This document shows positions 8,185 through 15,893 of a stretch of 31,218 bases of DNA, piece after piece. Numbering within the stretch: the first letter of the stretch is position 1; every line of letters begins with the position of its first letter. The notes under the pieces are model-generated. The model worked only from the letters and a program-made list of their open reading frames with translations. It was not told where the DNA came from and did no database searches. Both the position numbers and the translations under genes were made by a program. The stretch is from JAUWVG01 sp964633715 (GTDB lineage Bacteria > Acidobacteriota > Aminicenantia > Aminicenantales > Aminicenantaceae), in NCBI GenBank assembly GCA_964633715.1, contig CAZWHQ010000047.1:1-31218 (forward strand). The letters run 5' to 3'.

Positions 8185-9303
8185 ATGAGTATAGAAATCA
8201 GGAAAGTTAAAACAAAAAAAGATTTGAGGGTATTCATCCATTTCCCCTTCCATCTCTATAGAAACGATCCTTTCTGGACGCCCCCTCTGCTCCGCGACGA
8301 GTACGCCTTTTATAATCCAAAACGAAACAGCAGAATGAGAAAGAATCCTCACCTTCTGCTTCTCACTTACAGGGAAAACAAGCTGTCGGGAAGAATTCTG
8401 GGGCTAATCAACGAGAAGGCCAACAGCCTAAAGGACCAAAAGTGTGCCCGGTGGACATTTCTTGACTGTGTGGATGATAAAGAGACAGTCCATTCCCTTC
8501 TGGAGCGTGTCGAGATATGGGGGAAGGGCCATGGGATGGAATCTGCCGTTGGTCCCAGAGGTTTTTCCGACCAGGAACCCCAGGGAGCCATTGTCGAGGG
8601 TTTCGAGGAACGGGCAGCCATTGGCACATACTACAACAGGCCGTACTTGAACAATCACATCACAGATTTTGGATACAAAAAAGATGTCGATTGGATCAGC
8701 TATAAAATTTACGTCCCAGAAACCCTGCCGAAAATCTATCAATCCGTTCTGGAGAAAACCTTAAAAAATACAAACCTCACGCACTCGAGTTTTTCAAAAA
8801 AATCAGAGCTGAAACCGCTGATCGTGCCCATTTTCCGGCTTTTTAACGAGACCTATAAAGTTCTCTACAGCTTTGCACCGATCAGTGAAAGCCAGATGAA
8901 AAGCCTGGAAAAAAAGTATCTGCCGGTTCTCGACCCCCGCTTTGTCCAGGTCATAAAAGACAAAGACCGGCTTGTGGCCTTTGCCATCGTGATGCCCGAC
9001 CTCACTGAAGGACTGAAAAAAGCGAAAGGCCATCTGTATCCTTTTGGTTTTATCCATATCCTTCGGGCCAAAAAGAGGACAAAAGTGATGCAGTTCCTTT
9101 TAGTGGGCATACACCCAGACTATCAGGGACAGGGAATCTTTACATTGTTTGCAGAACACCTCAAAAAAGTCATCCAGGAGGCCGGTATGGAGTGGATCGA
9201 CAGCCACCTCGAACTCGAAGACAACTGGGCGATCCGCAAGTGGATGGAACGCCTGGGCGGCCGCGTCTACAGAAGGCACAGGGCCTATATTAAAGCCTTG
9301 TAA
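8185..9303 (+). CDS. GNAT-superfamily N-acetyltransferase-like protein
   Basis: A 372-residue cytoplasmic protein of the large uncharacterised GNAT-like group. The C-terminal third has a recognisable acetyl-CoA binding segment, MQFLLVGIHPDYQGQGIFTL (about 305-325), with the Q-x-x-G-x-G/A type turn at YQGQGI, followed by a helix and the closing strand. The N-terminal half carries LYRNDPFWTPPLLRDEYAFY and AVGPRGFSDQEPQG, conserved features of this family. Substrate unknown. The ribosome site before the ATG is poor, and a terminator-like hairpin sits immediately upstream, so expression may depend on read-through. It is convergent with dut, with 29 bp between the stops. Confidence 0.75.
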   Translation: MSIEIRKVKTKKDLRVFIHFPFHLYRNDPFWTPPLLRDEYAFYNPKRNSRMRKNPHLLLLTYRENKLSGRILGLINEKANSLKDQKCARWTFLDCVDDKETVHSLLERVEIWGKGHGMESAVGPRGFSDQEPQGAIVEGFEERAAIGTYYNRPYLNNHITDFGYKKDVDWISYKIYVPETLPKIYQSVLEKTLKNTNLTHSSFSKKSELKPLIVPIFRLFNETYKVLYSFAPISESQMKSLEKKYLPVLDPRFVQVIKDKDRLVAFAIVMPDLTEGLKKAKGHLYPFGFIHILRAKKRTKVMQFLLVGIHPDYQGQGIFTLFAEHLKKVIQEAGMEWIDSHLELEDNWAIRKWMERLGGRVYRRHRAYIKAL

Positions 9304-9332
9304 AAATTCAACAGATCTGAGTGTTTAAGGAG

Positions 9333-9755
9333 TTAGAATTTCCCTGTGCTTCCAAAGCCCCCTTCTCCTCGAGAACTATCCTCAAGGTCTTCGACTTCCA
9401 CGACCTCCACTTCTTCGATTGTTTGGATGAGGAGCTGCGCTATTTTCATCCCCTTCTCTATAAAAAGTGGGGACTGTCCCCAATTTATCAAAACGACCTT
9501 GACTTCACCCCGGTAACCCGCATCGACGACTCCGGCCAGACGGTGTACTCCTTTTAAAGAGATGCCGCTTTTGTCCCATATCAATCCAACGTATCCTCTG
9601 GGAATTTCCACTTTGATTCCTGTGGGAACGGCATAGACCGCACCTCTAGCAAGGACATGCTCTACCGAGGAAAAAAGATCCATGCCGGCATCTCCCTTAT
9701 GTCCGTAACTGGGAAGTTTGGCCTCCGGTGTTATTTTTTTTACTTTCATCTTCAT
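9333..9755 (-). CDS. dut: dUTP diphosphatase (dUTPase)
   Basis: Hydrolyses dUTP to dUMP and pyrophosphate, keeping uracil out of DNA and feeding dTMP synthesis. The 140-residue trimeric-type enzyme shows all five motifs: GDAGMDLFS (I), PRGYVGLIWDKSGIS (II), LAGVVDAGYRGEVKVVLIN (III), KGMKIAQLL (IV) and SSRGEGGFGSTGKF (V), the last being the flexible C-terminal arm. Motif II has Lys where Arg is more usual (RSG). Between motifs III and IV the residues NWGQSPLFI are encoded by a palindromic genomic repeat (9464-9487), in frame and without changing the usual spacing. It is the last gene of the nrdD operon, 4 bp after nrdG. The ATG at 9755 is used; a second ATG two codons on is possible. Confidence 0.93.
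   Translation of the reverse strand: MKMKVKKITPEAKLPSYGHKGDAGMDLFSSVEHVLARGAVYAVPTGIKVEIPRGYVGLIWDKSGISLKGVHRLAGVVDAGYRGEVKVVLINWGQSPLFIEKGMKIAQLLIQTIEEVEVVEVEDLEDSSRGEGGFGSTGKF
9464..9487. repeat. Palindromic short repeat, copy C, inside dut
   Basis: AAAGTGGGGACTGTCCCC followed by AATTTA matches copy A at 20 of 21 core positions and lies wholly inside the dut coding sequence. It is read on the minus strand as codons for INWGQSPLF. Confidence 0.8.
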
Positions 9756-9759
9756 GGCG

Positions 9760-10458
9760 TTAAATCCCTTCTATTTTGACGTTATCGAGATACGGACCAA
9801 TCCTGTCCGCTAAAGCTTTAAGCTCCTCTCTGCTGAAGGGTTTGACCTTCTCGAGTGAGCTGTCCAGTGTGTTGACAGGTTTAAACTGCTGAATCTGGAA
9901 AACCTTCGATCCTTTAAGTAGTAATCCGATCTCTTCCATATCGTCTCCATCTATAAAACCGGGAACAGCTGTTGTTCGGAAGAGGTAATCCAATCCTGAA
10001 CGCTGAATGATCTCGATGCTTCTTTTTATTGAATCTGTATCCACAGATACGGCCGCGGCCTTTTTATACTCAGGCAGAGGAGCCTTTATATCCATGGCTA
10101 CGGCGTCCAGCAATCCGGCATCGATCAGACTCTCCAGTTTATCGGGAAATGCTCCATTTGTATCCAATTTGACTAAAAGACCCCTGTCTTTTATGATTTG
10201 AAGAAGAACATCCAAATCGTTATGGATCAGGGGTTCACCACCAGTGACACAGAGGGCCTCCAACCAGTTTTTCCGCGAATCGAGATAACCGAGCAAATAG
10301 TCCAAAGGAAAAGAGGGCAGAGATTGAGGTTTGAGGACAAGATCGGCATTATGGCAAAAAGGACAGCGAAAATTGCAGCCTCCGACAAAAATCGTAGAAG
10401 AAATATAACCGGGATAGTCTTTAGGGGCAAACTTTTCTAGCCCCTTGATTTCAACCAA
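9760..10458 (-). CDS. nrdG: Anaerobic ribonucleotide reductase activating protein (radical SAM)
   Basis: Radical-SAM enzyme that installs the glycyl radical on NrdD. The cluster-binding motif is CNFRCPFC (Cys28, Cys32, Cys35). The protein opens with EIKGLEKFAPKDYPGYIS, the typical NrdG entry. TGGEPL (around 87-92) is the conserved radical-SAM GGE motif. At 232 residues it is of the longer type common in anaerobes. The best start is a TTG at 10458, which places the conserved GLEKF block correctly and has GAGGA about ten bases upstream. The first codons overlap the end of the redoxin gene by 22 bp, indicating translational coupling. dut follows after 4 bp. Confidence 0.92.
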   Translation of the reverse strand: MVEIKGLEKFAPKDYPGYISSTIFVGGCNFRCPFCHNADLVLKPQSLPSFPLDYLLGYLDSRKNWLEALCVTGGEPLIHNDLDVLLQIIKDRGLLVKLDTNGAFPDKLESLIDAGLLDAVAMDIKAPLPEYKKAAAVSVDTDSIKRSIEIIQRSGLDYLFRTTAVPGFIDGDDMEEIGLLLKGSKVFQIQQFKPVNTLDSSLEKVKPFSREELKALADRIGPYLDNVKIEGI

Positions 10459-10703
10459 TCGTCCAGTTCCTCATGAGTATTGAGCACGGTTTTCAACGCC
10501 CCTTCTTCTTGGACTACCAACGTGGGAATGATGATGCCGCCGGATTCATCCCGTTTGATATCAGAAAGGAAATCCCGGATCTTCATTTTGCTCTCTTTTT
10601 GGACGAGATTGTACTCCTGCCAGTCAAGAGGTGAATCTGTCAGATAGTTCTTAAGCCTTTCACAATTTGGACAGTTAGGATAGGTAAAGAGAAGATAGTC
10701 CAT
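10437..10703 (-). CDS. Glutaredoxin/NrdH-like redoxin of the class III RNR operon
   Basis: Small thioredoxin-fold protein (88 residues from the ATG at 10703) with the active site TYPNCPNC (Cys11, Cys14) and the cis-proline segment IIIPTLVV. Its position between nrdD and nrdG points to it being the electron donor of the reductase. Class III enzymes of the thioredoxin/NrdH-dependent type, rather than the formate type, are known in Methanosarcina and Neisseria; assigning this one to that type is an inference from gene order. The ATG overlaps the nrdD stop as TGATG; a TTG one codon earlier is less likely. Its 3' end overlaps nrdG by 22 bp. Confidence 0.85.
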   Translation of the reverse strand: MDYLLFTYPNCPNCERLKNYLTDSPLDWQEYNLVQKESKMKIRDFLSDIKRDESGGIIIPTLVVQEEGALKTVLNTHEELDDWLKSRG

Positions 10704-12811
10704 CAACTCACCCCATGAACTCCTTCCGAATAGGTCACGCGTTCCTTGAATTCCTGTTTCTTCCCGTCATTCCAGGTGGCCACAGGCCTGAGGTAACCGA
10801 CAATCCTGGAATAGACTTCGGTGTTTTCTCCACATTCAGGACACTTATGGACCTCTCCTTTTAAAAAACCATGGCTTCGGCACACGCTGAAGGTGGGTGT
10901 GATACTAAAGTAGGGCAGTTCTGTTTCAGATATTTTTTTCACAAGCTTCTTACAGGTCTTTCCATCGATGGATTCGGGCAAAAAAGCATGGAATATCGTG
11001 CCTCCCGTATAGAGCGGTTGGAGATCTTTCTGGTGTTCCAGGGCTTCAAATATATCCCTTGTGGCATCCACATTGAGCTGAGTGGAATTTGTCATAAAGG
11101 GGTATTTCTCTGTTCCCGATGTAATGATCCGGGGATATTTGGCTCTATCCAGCCTGGCAAGCCTGTAGGATGTGGATTCTGCCGGAGTTGCCTCAAGGTT
11201 ATACAAGTGACCGGTTTCCTCCTGGAACTGCTGCATGGTTTCACGCATGAAATTGAGCACCTTGATGGCAAAATCTTTTCCTTCCGGCGAATCTATCCCT
11301 TTTCCTAGAAAATTCAAACAGGCTTCGTTCATCCCAACGATACCGATAGTAGAAAAGTGATTATCAAAGTGCCCGAGATAGACTTTTGTATAGGGCATGA
11401 GTCCTCTTTCCAGCATGTTGTTAACCACTTCTCTTTTTGTTTCGAGAGCATCTTTTGCCAACTTCATCACACTTTCTAACTTGGAAAAAAACTCGGTCTC
11501 GGAACTGGCTTCATATCCTATCCTGTTGAGGTTGACTGTGACCACTCCGACCGAGCCCGTAGAATCCCCGGGCCCCCATATATTACCGGGACGGCGCATG
11601 AGTTCTCTTTGGTCAAGGTTCAAACGGCAGCACATGGCCCTGATGTCTCCCGGGTCCATCCCCGTTCCGATATAGTTCTGGAAGTAGGGAATCCCGTACT
11701 TGGCCGTGGCATCAAACAGGAGATTCGCATTGGAAGAATCCCAATCAAAATCTTTGGTCAAATTGTATGTAGGGATAGGAAAAGTGAACACACGGCCGCG
11801 CAGGTCCCCTTCGATCATCAGCTCCAGGAAAGCCCTGTTGATCATGTTCATCTCTTCCTGGTAGTCTCCGTAGGTCGAATCCAATTCTTTTCCGCCGATA
11901 ATGACTTTTTTGTCCTTCATGTCCTCTGGAACCGTCCAATCAAAAGTGAGATTGGAAAAGGGGGTCTGCCATCCCCATCTTGAGGGGACATTCAGACCAA
12001 ATATAAGCTTCTGGATATCCTGTTTGACACTTTCAAAATCCAGATTATCTGACCTGACAAAAGGAGCCAGAAGTGTATCCACACTGGAAAAAGCCTGGGC
12101 TCCGGCAAATTCGCCCTGCATGGTCCCAATAAAATTGACCATATGCAGGCTGGCTGTTTCAAGATGTTTCGCGGGGAAAGAATGCACTTGATTGGGGACA
12201 TGGCCAAATCCCTTTTTAAGGAGGTTTTCAAGCGACCATCCCGCACAGTAGCCTACAAGAGGATAGGACAAATCATGGATATGGAGGTTTCCTTCTATAT
12301 GAGCATTTTTGATATGCCCGGAATACAGTTGGTTCATGGCAAAATTCGACATCACTTCTCCCGAGACTCGGGCGTTTAAACCAGAGAAACTCAGGGCCCC
12401 TTCATTGCTGTTCTCTCTGATTTTCCAGTCGACATCGTTAATATAATCCTTGATAAGCCTGACGAGGTTGAGACCGGTCTTCCGGGCCTCCCGGATGTCT
12501 TTATGGCGCTCCCGGTAGAGAATATAAGACTTGGCAATTTCATGATAGCCCTGCTTCATGAGAACCATTTCTACGATATCTTGAATCTGCTCTACTGATG
12601 GGATGGTGTATCCGCTGAACTTATCTTCGAGCATGAACGTGGCAATATCCGATACAGTCTGAGCCATACGTCTGTCGTTCACGCCATGAGACTCCATGGC
12701 CTTTTCTACCGCATTCGTGATTTTCTCCTGTACAAAATCAACAATTGAACCATCCCGTTTTTTGATCCTAGAAATAGTTCCCGGCATGGGGTTCTCCTTT
12801 CTTGTCGCCAT
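10703..12811 (-). CDS. nrdD: Anaerobic (class III) ribonucleoside-triphosphate reductase
   Basis: Reduces ribonucleoside triphosphates to deoxyribonucleotides by glycyl-radical chemistry, without oxygen. The 702-residue protein has an N-terminal ATP-cone (about 10-100, IKKRDGSIVDFVQEKI). It then carries the barrel with candidate thiyl-radical cysteines in IRAMCCRLNL and an active-site-type cysteine in VGYCAGWS. A zinc site follows (Cys644, His647, Cys657, Cys660), then the glycyl-radical loop RIVGYLRP with Gly672. Two starts compete: ATG at 12811 behind GGGGAGG and ATG at 12787 behind AAGGAG. It heads a four-gene operon with the redoxin, nrdG and dut. NrdR-type boxes lie about 95-145 bp upstream. 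Confidence 0.95.
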   Translation of the reverse strand: MATRKENPMPGTISRIKKRDGSIVDFVQEKITNAVEKAMESHGVNDRRMAQTVSDIATFMLEDKFSGYTIPSVEQIQDIVEMVLMKQGYHEIAKSYILYRERHKDIREARKTGLNLVRLIKDYINDVDWKIRENSNEGALSFSGLNARVSGEVMSNFAMNQLYSGHIKNAHIEGNLHIHDLSYPLVGYCAGWSLENLLKKGFGHVPNQVHSFPAKHLETASLHMVNFIGTMQGEFAGAQAFSSVDTLLAPFVRSDNLDFESVKQDIQKLIFGLNVPSRWGWQTPFSNLTFDWTVPEDMKDKKVIIGGKELDSTYGDYQEEMNMINRAFLELMIEGDLRGRVFTFPIPTYNLTKDFDWDSSNANLLFDATAKYGIPYFQNYIGTGMDPGDIRAMCCRLNLDQRELMRRPGNIWGPGDSTGSVGVVTVNLNRIGYEASSETEFFSKLESVMKLAKDALETKREVVNNMLERGLMPYTKVYLGHFDNHFSTIGIVGMNEACLNFLGKGIDSPEGKDFAIKVLNFMRETMQQFQEETGHLYNLEATPAESTSYRLARLDRAKYPRIITSGTEKYPFMTNSTQLNVDATRDIFEALEHQKDLQPLYTGGTIFHAFLPESIDGKTCKKLVKKISETELPYFSITPTFSVCRSHGFLKGEVHKCPECGENTEVYSRIVGYLRPVATWNDGKKQEFKERVTYSEGVHGVS

Positions 12812-12906
12812 ATTTAACCTCCCCTTCCCACAGCGGAGCGTCCTCCAATTTTTTTAAATTATCCATCCCGAAACCGCTTTGACATAGGAAAACAAAGAGA
12901 TTTGAA

Positions 12907-12954
12907 TTCCCATATATAGTGTATCCCAATCTTGAGCGCTACTAAATGTTGTGG
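12907..12954 (-). promoter_or_regulatory. Tandem NrdR boxes upstream of nrdD
   Basis: On the minus strand ACACTATATATGGGAA (12907-12922) matches the NrdR consensus ACACWATATATWGTGT at 12 of 16 positions, and CCACAACATTTAGTAG (12939-12954) at 11 of 16. The two boxes start 32 bp apart, with 16 bp between them, the spacing of three helical turns known for NrdR pairs. A -10-like TATATA lies in the proximal box, so bound NrdR would block the promoter when dNTPs are plentiful. Confidence 0.72.
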
Positions 12955-13066
12955 AAACTCCACTAAATTACTCCTATTGCAAAAGATTGTCAAGAGTTTT
13001 TCATTTTTTTTCGTGATTTTTTCTGAAAAGCATGCAAATTTTTCTATTTGGGTGAGTGGAAGTGCC

Positions 13067-13080
13067 TTGTGTTATAATGA
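13067..13080 (+). promoter_or_regulatory. Extended -10 promoter of the YjbQ gene
   Basis: TGTTATAAT (TATAAT at 13073-13078, preceded by TGT) is an extended -10 element about 30 bp ahead of the ATG at 13109. No good -35 box is seen. The 14-mer TTGTGTTATAATGA recurs exactly at 22690-22703. Confidence 0.55.
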
Positions 13081-13108
13081 CAGAACATTTCACATAAAAA
13101 GGTTTAAT

Positions 13109-13504
13109 ATGGGAAAAATGGAATTTGAGATCAGCACACAAACCAAAGAAGAATTTATCGATTTGACCTCAAAGGTGAGAAAAATTTTAAGGGATTCAGG
13201 GATCCAGGCCGGAATATGTACAGTTTATGTCCCCCACACCACGGCCGGCATAACGATCAATGAAAATGCCGATCCTTCTGTTCAATCCGATATCCTTAAA
13301 ACATTAAAAACCGTTGTGCCCGAAAATCTCCCCTACACACACATGGAGGGAAACTCCCCTGCCCATGCCAAGGCCAGCCTCATGGGCTCCTCTATCCAGA
13401 TTATAATCGAGGACGGGGAATTAGTTCTAGGAACCTGGCAGGGTATATACTTCTGCGAGTTTGATGGTCCGAGGCGCCGAAAAGTCTACGTCAGGGCAGG
13501 TTAA
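13109..13504 (+). CDS. YjbQ/UPF0047 family protein
   Basis: A 131-residue protein of the YjbQ (UPF0047) family, widespread in bacteria and archaea. Some members have weak thiamine-phosphate synthase activity in vitro, but the physiological role is not settled. Conserved blocks are VPHTTAGITINENADP (with the key His), HMEGNSPAHAKASLMG and the closing signature LVLGTWQGIYFCEFDGPRRR. The frame is open back to 12932, but that stretch contains the nrdD and yjbQ control signals. The ATG at 13109, with AAAGG seven bases before it and a -10 box upstream, gives the normal family length. It is convergent with the HAD gene; the last four bases are shared by both stops. Confidence 0.85.
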   Translation: MGKMEFEISTQTKEEFIDLTSKVRKILRDSGIQAGICTVYVPHTTAGITINENADPSVQSDILKTLKTVVPENLPYTHMEGNSPAHAKASLMGSSIQIIIEDGELVLGTWQGIYFCEFDGPRRRKVYVRAG

Positions 13505-14109
13505 AGCAACGCCACACCTTTATTAAGAAGTTCTTGTTCGAGGTTTGTATCTGGATTCAAAAGAACGGTTTGAAGCCCTAATTGTTCAGCAGCTGATGTA
13601 TTTTCTTCCCTGTCGTCAATAAATAAGCTTTCTTCGGATAAAGTGCCCGCCTTTTCCAATGCGGCTTCATAAATTCTCGGATGCGGTTTCATAAAACCCA
13701 CTTCATACGAAACCACATACTCATTAAAGAATAGAACCTCAGGGAATCTCTTCTTGACAAATTCAAAGCGCTCGACATCGGTATTGGAACACAGAACAAG
13801 CCTATATTTCGGCCGCAGGGACCTCAACAATCTCAAAACTGGCATGTTGAGAGAAAAGATGTCGTTATACATAGAAAAAAAAGTGGACTTATCAACTTCG
13901 GCTCTTAAAATTTGTTTGGACTGTGTATAAAACTGTTCAGGAGTCACTTTCCCTGTATCAAAAGAGCGGCTCAACTCCAAATGAACTAAAACCTCATTGA
14001 TAACTTCTTCGACGTGTAAGGAAGAATAGTCCGCAATTTTATTAAAGAATATATTGTTGTCGAAAAAAACCAATACATTTCCCAAATCAGAAATAATACT
14101 TTTAATCAT
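13501..14109 (-). CDS. HAD-superfamily phosphatase (YihX-like)
   Basis: Cytoplasmic haloacid-dehalogenase-type hydrolase of 202 residues, likely a small-molecule phosphatase. Motif I is ISDLGNVLV with nucleophile Asp8. Motif II is LCSNT (around 107-111). The motif III lysine is in FMKPHPRIYEAAL and motif IV is LFIDDREEN. Motif I has Gly (DLGNV) where many phosphatases have a second Asp; this form occurs in the YihX/epoxide-hydrolase-like subgroup and argues for caution about activity. A strong promoter with an inverted-repeat operator lies directly upstream, shared back to back with the MFS gene. It overlaps yjbQ by four bases at the stop codons. Confidence 0.8.
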   Translation of the reverse strand: MIKSIISDLGNVLVFFDNNIFFNKIADYSSLHVEEVINEVLVHLELSRSFDTGKVTPEQFYTQSKQILRAEVDKSTFFSMYNDIFSLNMPVLRLLRSLRPKYRLVLCSNTDVERFEFVKKRFPEVLFFNEYVVSYEVGFMKPHPRIYEAALEKAGTLSEESLFIDDREENTSAAEQLGLQTVLLNPDTNLEQELLNKGVALL

Positions 14110-14117
14110 GGAACTAT

Positions 14118-14178
14118 CCTTCTGGGCATTATATACCAGAAGGGCGAATTGACAAGCAACTTTTTCCTGTGATATAAG
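14118..14178. promoter_or_regulatory. Back-to-back promoters with palindromic operator (HAD / MFS)
   Basis: Plus strand: TTGACA (14149-14154), 18 bp, TATAAG (14173-14178), driving the MFS gene. Minus strand: TTGTCA (14150-14155), 16 bp, TATAAT (14128-14133), driving the HAD gene. The two -35 boxes occupy the same bases. The HAD -10 box sits inside the loop of a perfect inverted repeat, CCTTCTGG (14118-14125) and CCAGAAGG (14136-14143), a likely repressor site. Confidence 0.65.
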
Positions 14179-14216
14179 CGCCTCATCAGGCCTTGACCAC
14201 TTAAAGGAATACTATC

Positions 14217-15536
14217 ATGACAGAAATAACTCAGGACATCGGCGTTTTTCATCCCTCAAGAAAACTCTACCGTTTTACTCTTCTTATTTTTGTGGCCGCT
14301 CTCAGTTTCGGCAGCTATTTTGCCTACGACATCGTCGCAAGCCTCTCAGACACAATGGCGGAACAACTCGATATCAGCATGACCACCGTAGGATCTTTTT
14401 TTACGTTTTATCATGTCGCAGCCATCCTTCTCGTTCTTATCGGCGGCATATTCACGGACAAAATTGGGACGCGGAAAGCCAGCTTGATCTTCTCTATCCT
14501 GATACTGATCGGCGCCGTTCTCTTCTGGACGGCTAAAAGTGTCCCTATGTTCTTCATAGGCCGCTTCATCTTTGGTGCTGGATCTGAACCCCTCATAGTC
14601 GCCCAGAGTGCCATCCTCGCCAGATGGTTTAAAAACAAGGAACTGGCCCTCTCTTTCGGCATTGCACTGATGGTGAGCCGGCTGGGAAGCCTGTTCGCCT
14701 TCAACACGGGGGATGTGTTTGCCTCGCATTTCGGAAGTTTCCGGGCCGCTCTGCTCGTGGCCGTTGTGGCCTGTGTCATCTCTCTTATCGCCAACATCAT
14801 CTACATATTAATGGACAGAAAGGGAGAAAAGGTCCTTGATCTGAGAAAAGAAAGTGTCGAAGAAAAAATCGTTTTTAAGGACATAAAAAAATTCAAGCCT
14901 TCCTTTTGGTATGTCTCCCTCCTCTGCGTGACCTTCTATTCTGCGATATTTCCATTCACAGATCTGGCTCCTAATTTCTTTGTAGAAAAATGGGGCATCG
15001 TCAAGGTCGCCGAAACAACGGGAAGCTTTTTGGCCAAAGTGTTCAATAATCTCCTCCACATGTTCAGCACCGCAGGAGGCATAACCTCTATAATCATTTT
15101 TGCCTCCATGATTCTGGCACCTTTTGCCGGCAAACTGGTCGACAAGATCGGAAAGAGAGCCACTCTGATGATTTTTGGATCACTCATCATGATCCCCAGC
15201 CATGCTCTTATGGGTTTGACAAAAATATGGCCTGTTTATCCCATGATCGCTCTGGGTGCAGCGTTTGTGCTTGTTCCTGCCGCCATGTGGCCGTCCGTCC
15301 CTCTCATCGTGCGAAAGGAGCGCGTGGGTACGGCTTTTGGGCTTATGACAGCCATCCAGAATGTGGGTCTTGCTCTCTTTCCTCTGCTCAACGGCCTATT
15401 GGCTGACATCACAAAGTCATACACAGCCAGCATGCTGATGTTCGCCAGCCTGGGATTCGTCGGACTTATATTTGCCATACTGCTCAAAAGAGCGGATGCC
15501 CGTGAAGGCGGAGGTCTTGAAAAAAGCAATAAGTGA
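14217..15536 (+). CDS. Major facilitator superfamily transporter (MFSD1-like)
   Basis: Inner-membrane secondary transporter of 439 residues with about twelve hydrophobic segments in two halves joined by a charged loop (about 195-225, RKGEKVLDLRKESVEEK). The MFS signature between helices 2 and 3 is GGIFTDKIGTRKA, and a related GKLVDKIGKRATL lies at the same point of the second half. Overall pattern resembles MFSD1-type carriers, some of which move dipeptides; that similarity plus the downstream amidase makes a peptide or amide substrate plausible but unproven. AAGGA lies eight bases before the ATG. The zinc-ribbon gene overlaps its 3' end. Confidence 0.8.
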   Translation: MTEITQDIGVFHPSRKLYRFTLLIFVAALSFGSYFAYDIVASLSDTMAEQLDISMTTVGSFFTFYHVAAILLVLIGGIFTDKIGTRKASLIFSILILIGAVLFWTAKSVPMFFIGRFIFGAGSEPLIVAQSAILARWFKNKELALSFGIALMVSRLGSLFAFNTGDVFASHFGSFRAALLVAVVACVISLIANIIYILMDRKGEKVLDLRKESVEEKIVFKDIKKFKPSFWYVSLLCVTFYSAIFPFTDLAPNFFVEKWGIVKVAETTGSFLAKVFNNLLHMFSTAGGITSIIIFASMILAPFAGKLVDKIGKRATLMIFGSLIMIPSHALMGLTKIWPVYPMIALGAAFVLVPAAMWPSVPLIVRKERVGTAFGLMTAIQNVGLALFPLLNGLLADITKSYTASMLMFASLGFVGLIFAILLKRADAREGGGLEKSNK

Positions 15537-15879
15537 CAGAATTTGTCCTCACTGTGACAGTCCTATTGTTGAAGAGGATTGGACCTGCCCTGCATGCGGA
15601 AAATTGTACTGGCGTCCGGATTCTCTGCCCCCTGTTAAAAATATGGAAGGGGAAACCGAAGATGAAACGATGGGCTGTCTCCCTATTTTTTTCTGGCCAT
15701 TGTTGATTTCCTGTATTGTGACGTCCATCCTTATCCTTCTGGGATTTATTATCCACGTTTTCTCACATTTTGGGGCTAATCAAATTAAGGTCATCTGGAT
15801 CCTCTGTTCGGTTGCAGCCGGAGGGCTTGTTTACATGATTTTTTCTAAGATAAAAAAGAAAAGTTCAAAAACACTTTAA
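15496..15879 (+). CDS. Zinc-ribbon protein with two membrane segments
   Basis: A protein of about 127 residues with an N-terminal zinc ribbon, CPHC-x10-CPAC (ICPHCDSPIVEEDWTCPACG). Two hydrophobic helices follow, PIFFWPLLISCIVTSILILL and VIWILCSVAAGGLVYMIF, and a lysine-rich tail. It belongs to no family I can name. The start is uncertain: ATG at 15496 overlaps the MFS gene by 41 bp; a TTG at 15472 and downstream GTG/TTG codons are also open, and none has a clear ribosome site. Overlap with the MFS gene and 14 bp to the amidase gene suggest one transcript. Confidence 0.6.
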   Translation: MPVKAEVLKKAISDRICPHCDSPIVEEDWTCPACGKLYWRPDSLPPVKNMEGETEDETMGCLPIFFWPLLISCIVTSILILLGFIIHVFSHFGANQIKVIWILCSVAAGGLVYMIFSKIKKKSSKTL

Positions 15880-15893
15880 AAAGGAGATATGCC

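Larger units (their letters stand above)
12812..13108. other. Divergent intergenic region nrdD / yjbQ
   Basis: About 297 bp without a gene. It holds the nrdD leader, the tandem NrdR-box pair (12907-12954), a T-rich stretch (12990-13020) and the yjbQ -10 region (13067-13080). A frame open from 12932 into yjbQ is judged non-coding because it spans these control elements and lacks family residues. Confidence 0.6.

Noticed and set aside
12932..13108. Upstream extension of the YjbQ frame
   Set aside because: It covers the NrdR boxes and the yjbQ promoter and adds residues absent from the family; the ATG at 13109 has the better signals.
14217..14230. Reading the CCTTCTGG/CCAGAAGG repeat upstream as a terminator
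   Set aside because: No T tract follows on either strand, and the loop contains a consensus -10 box; an operator is the better reading.
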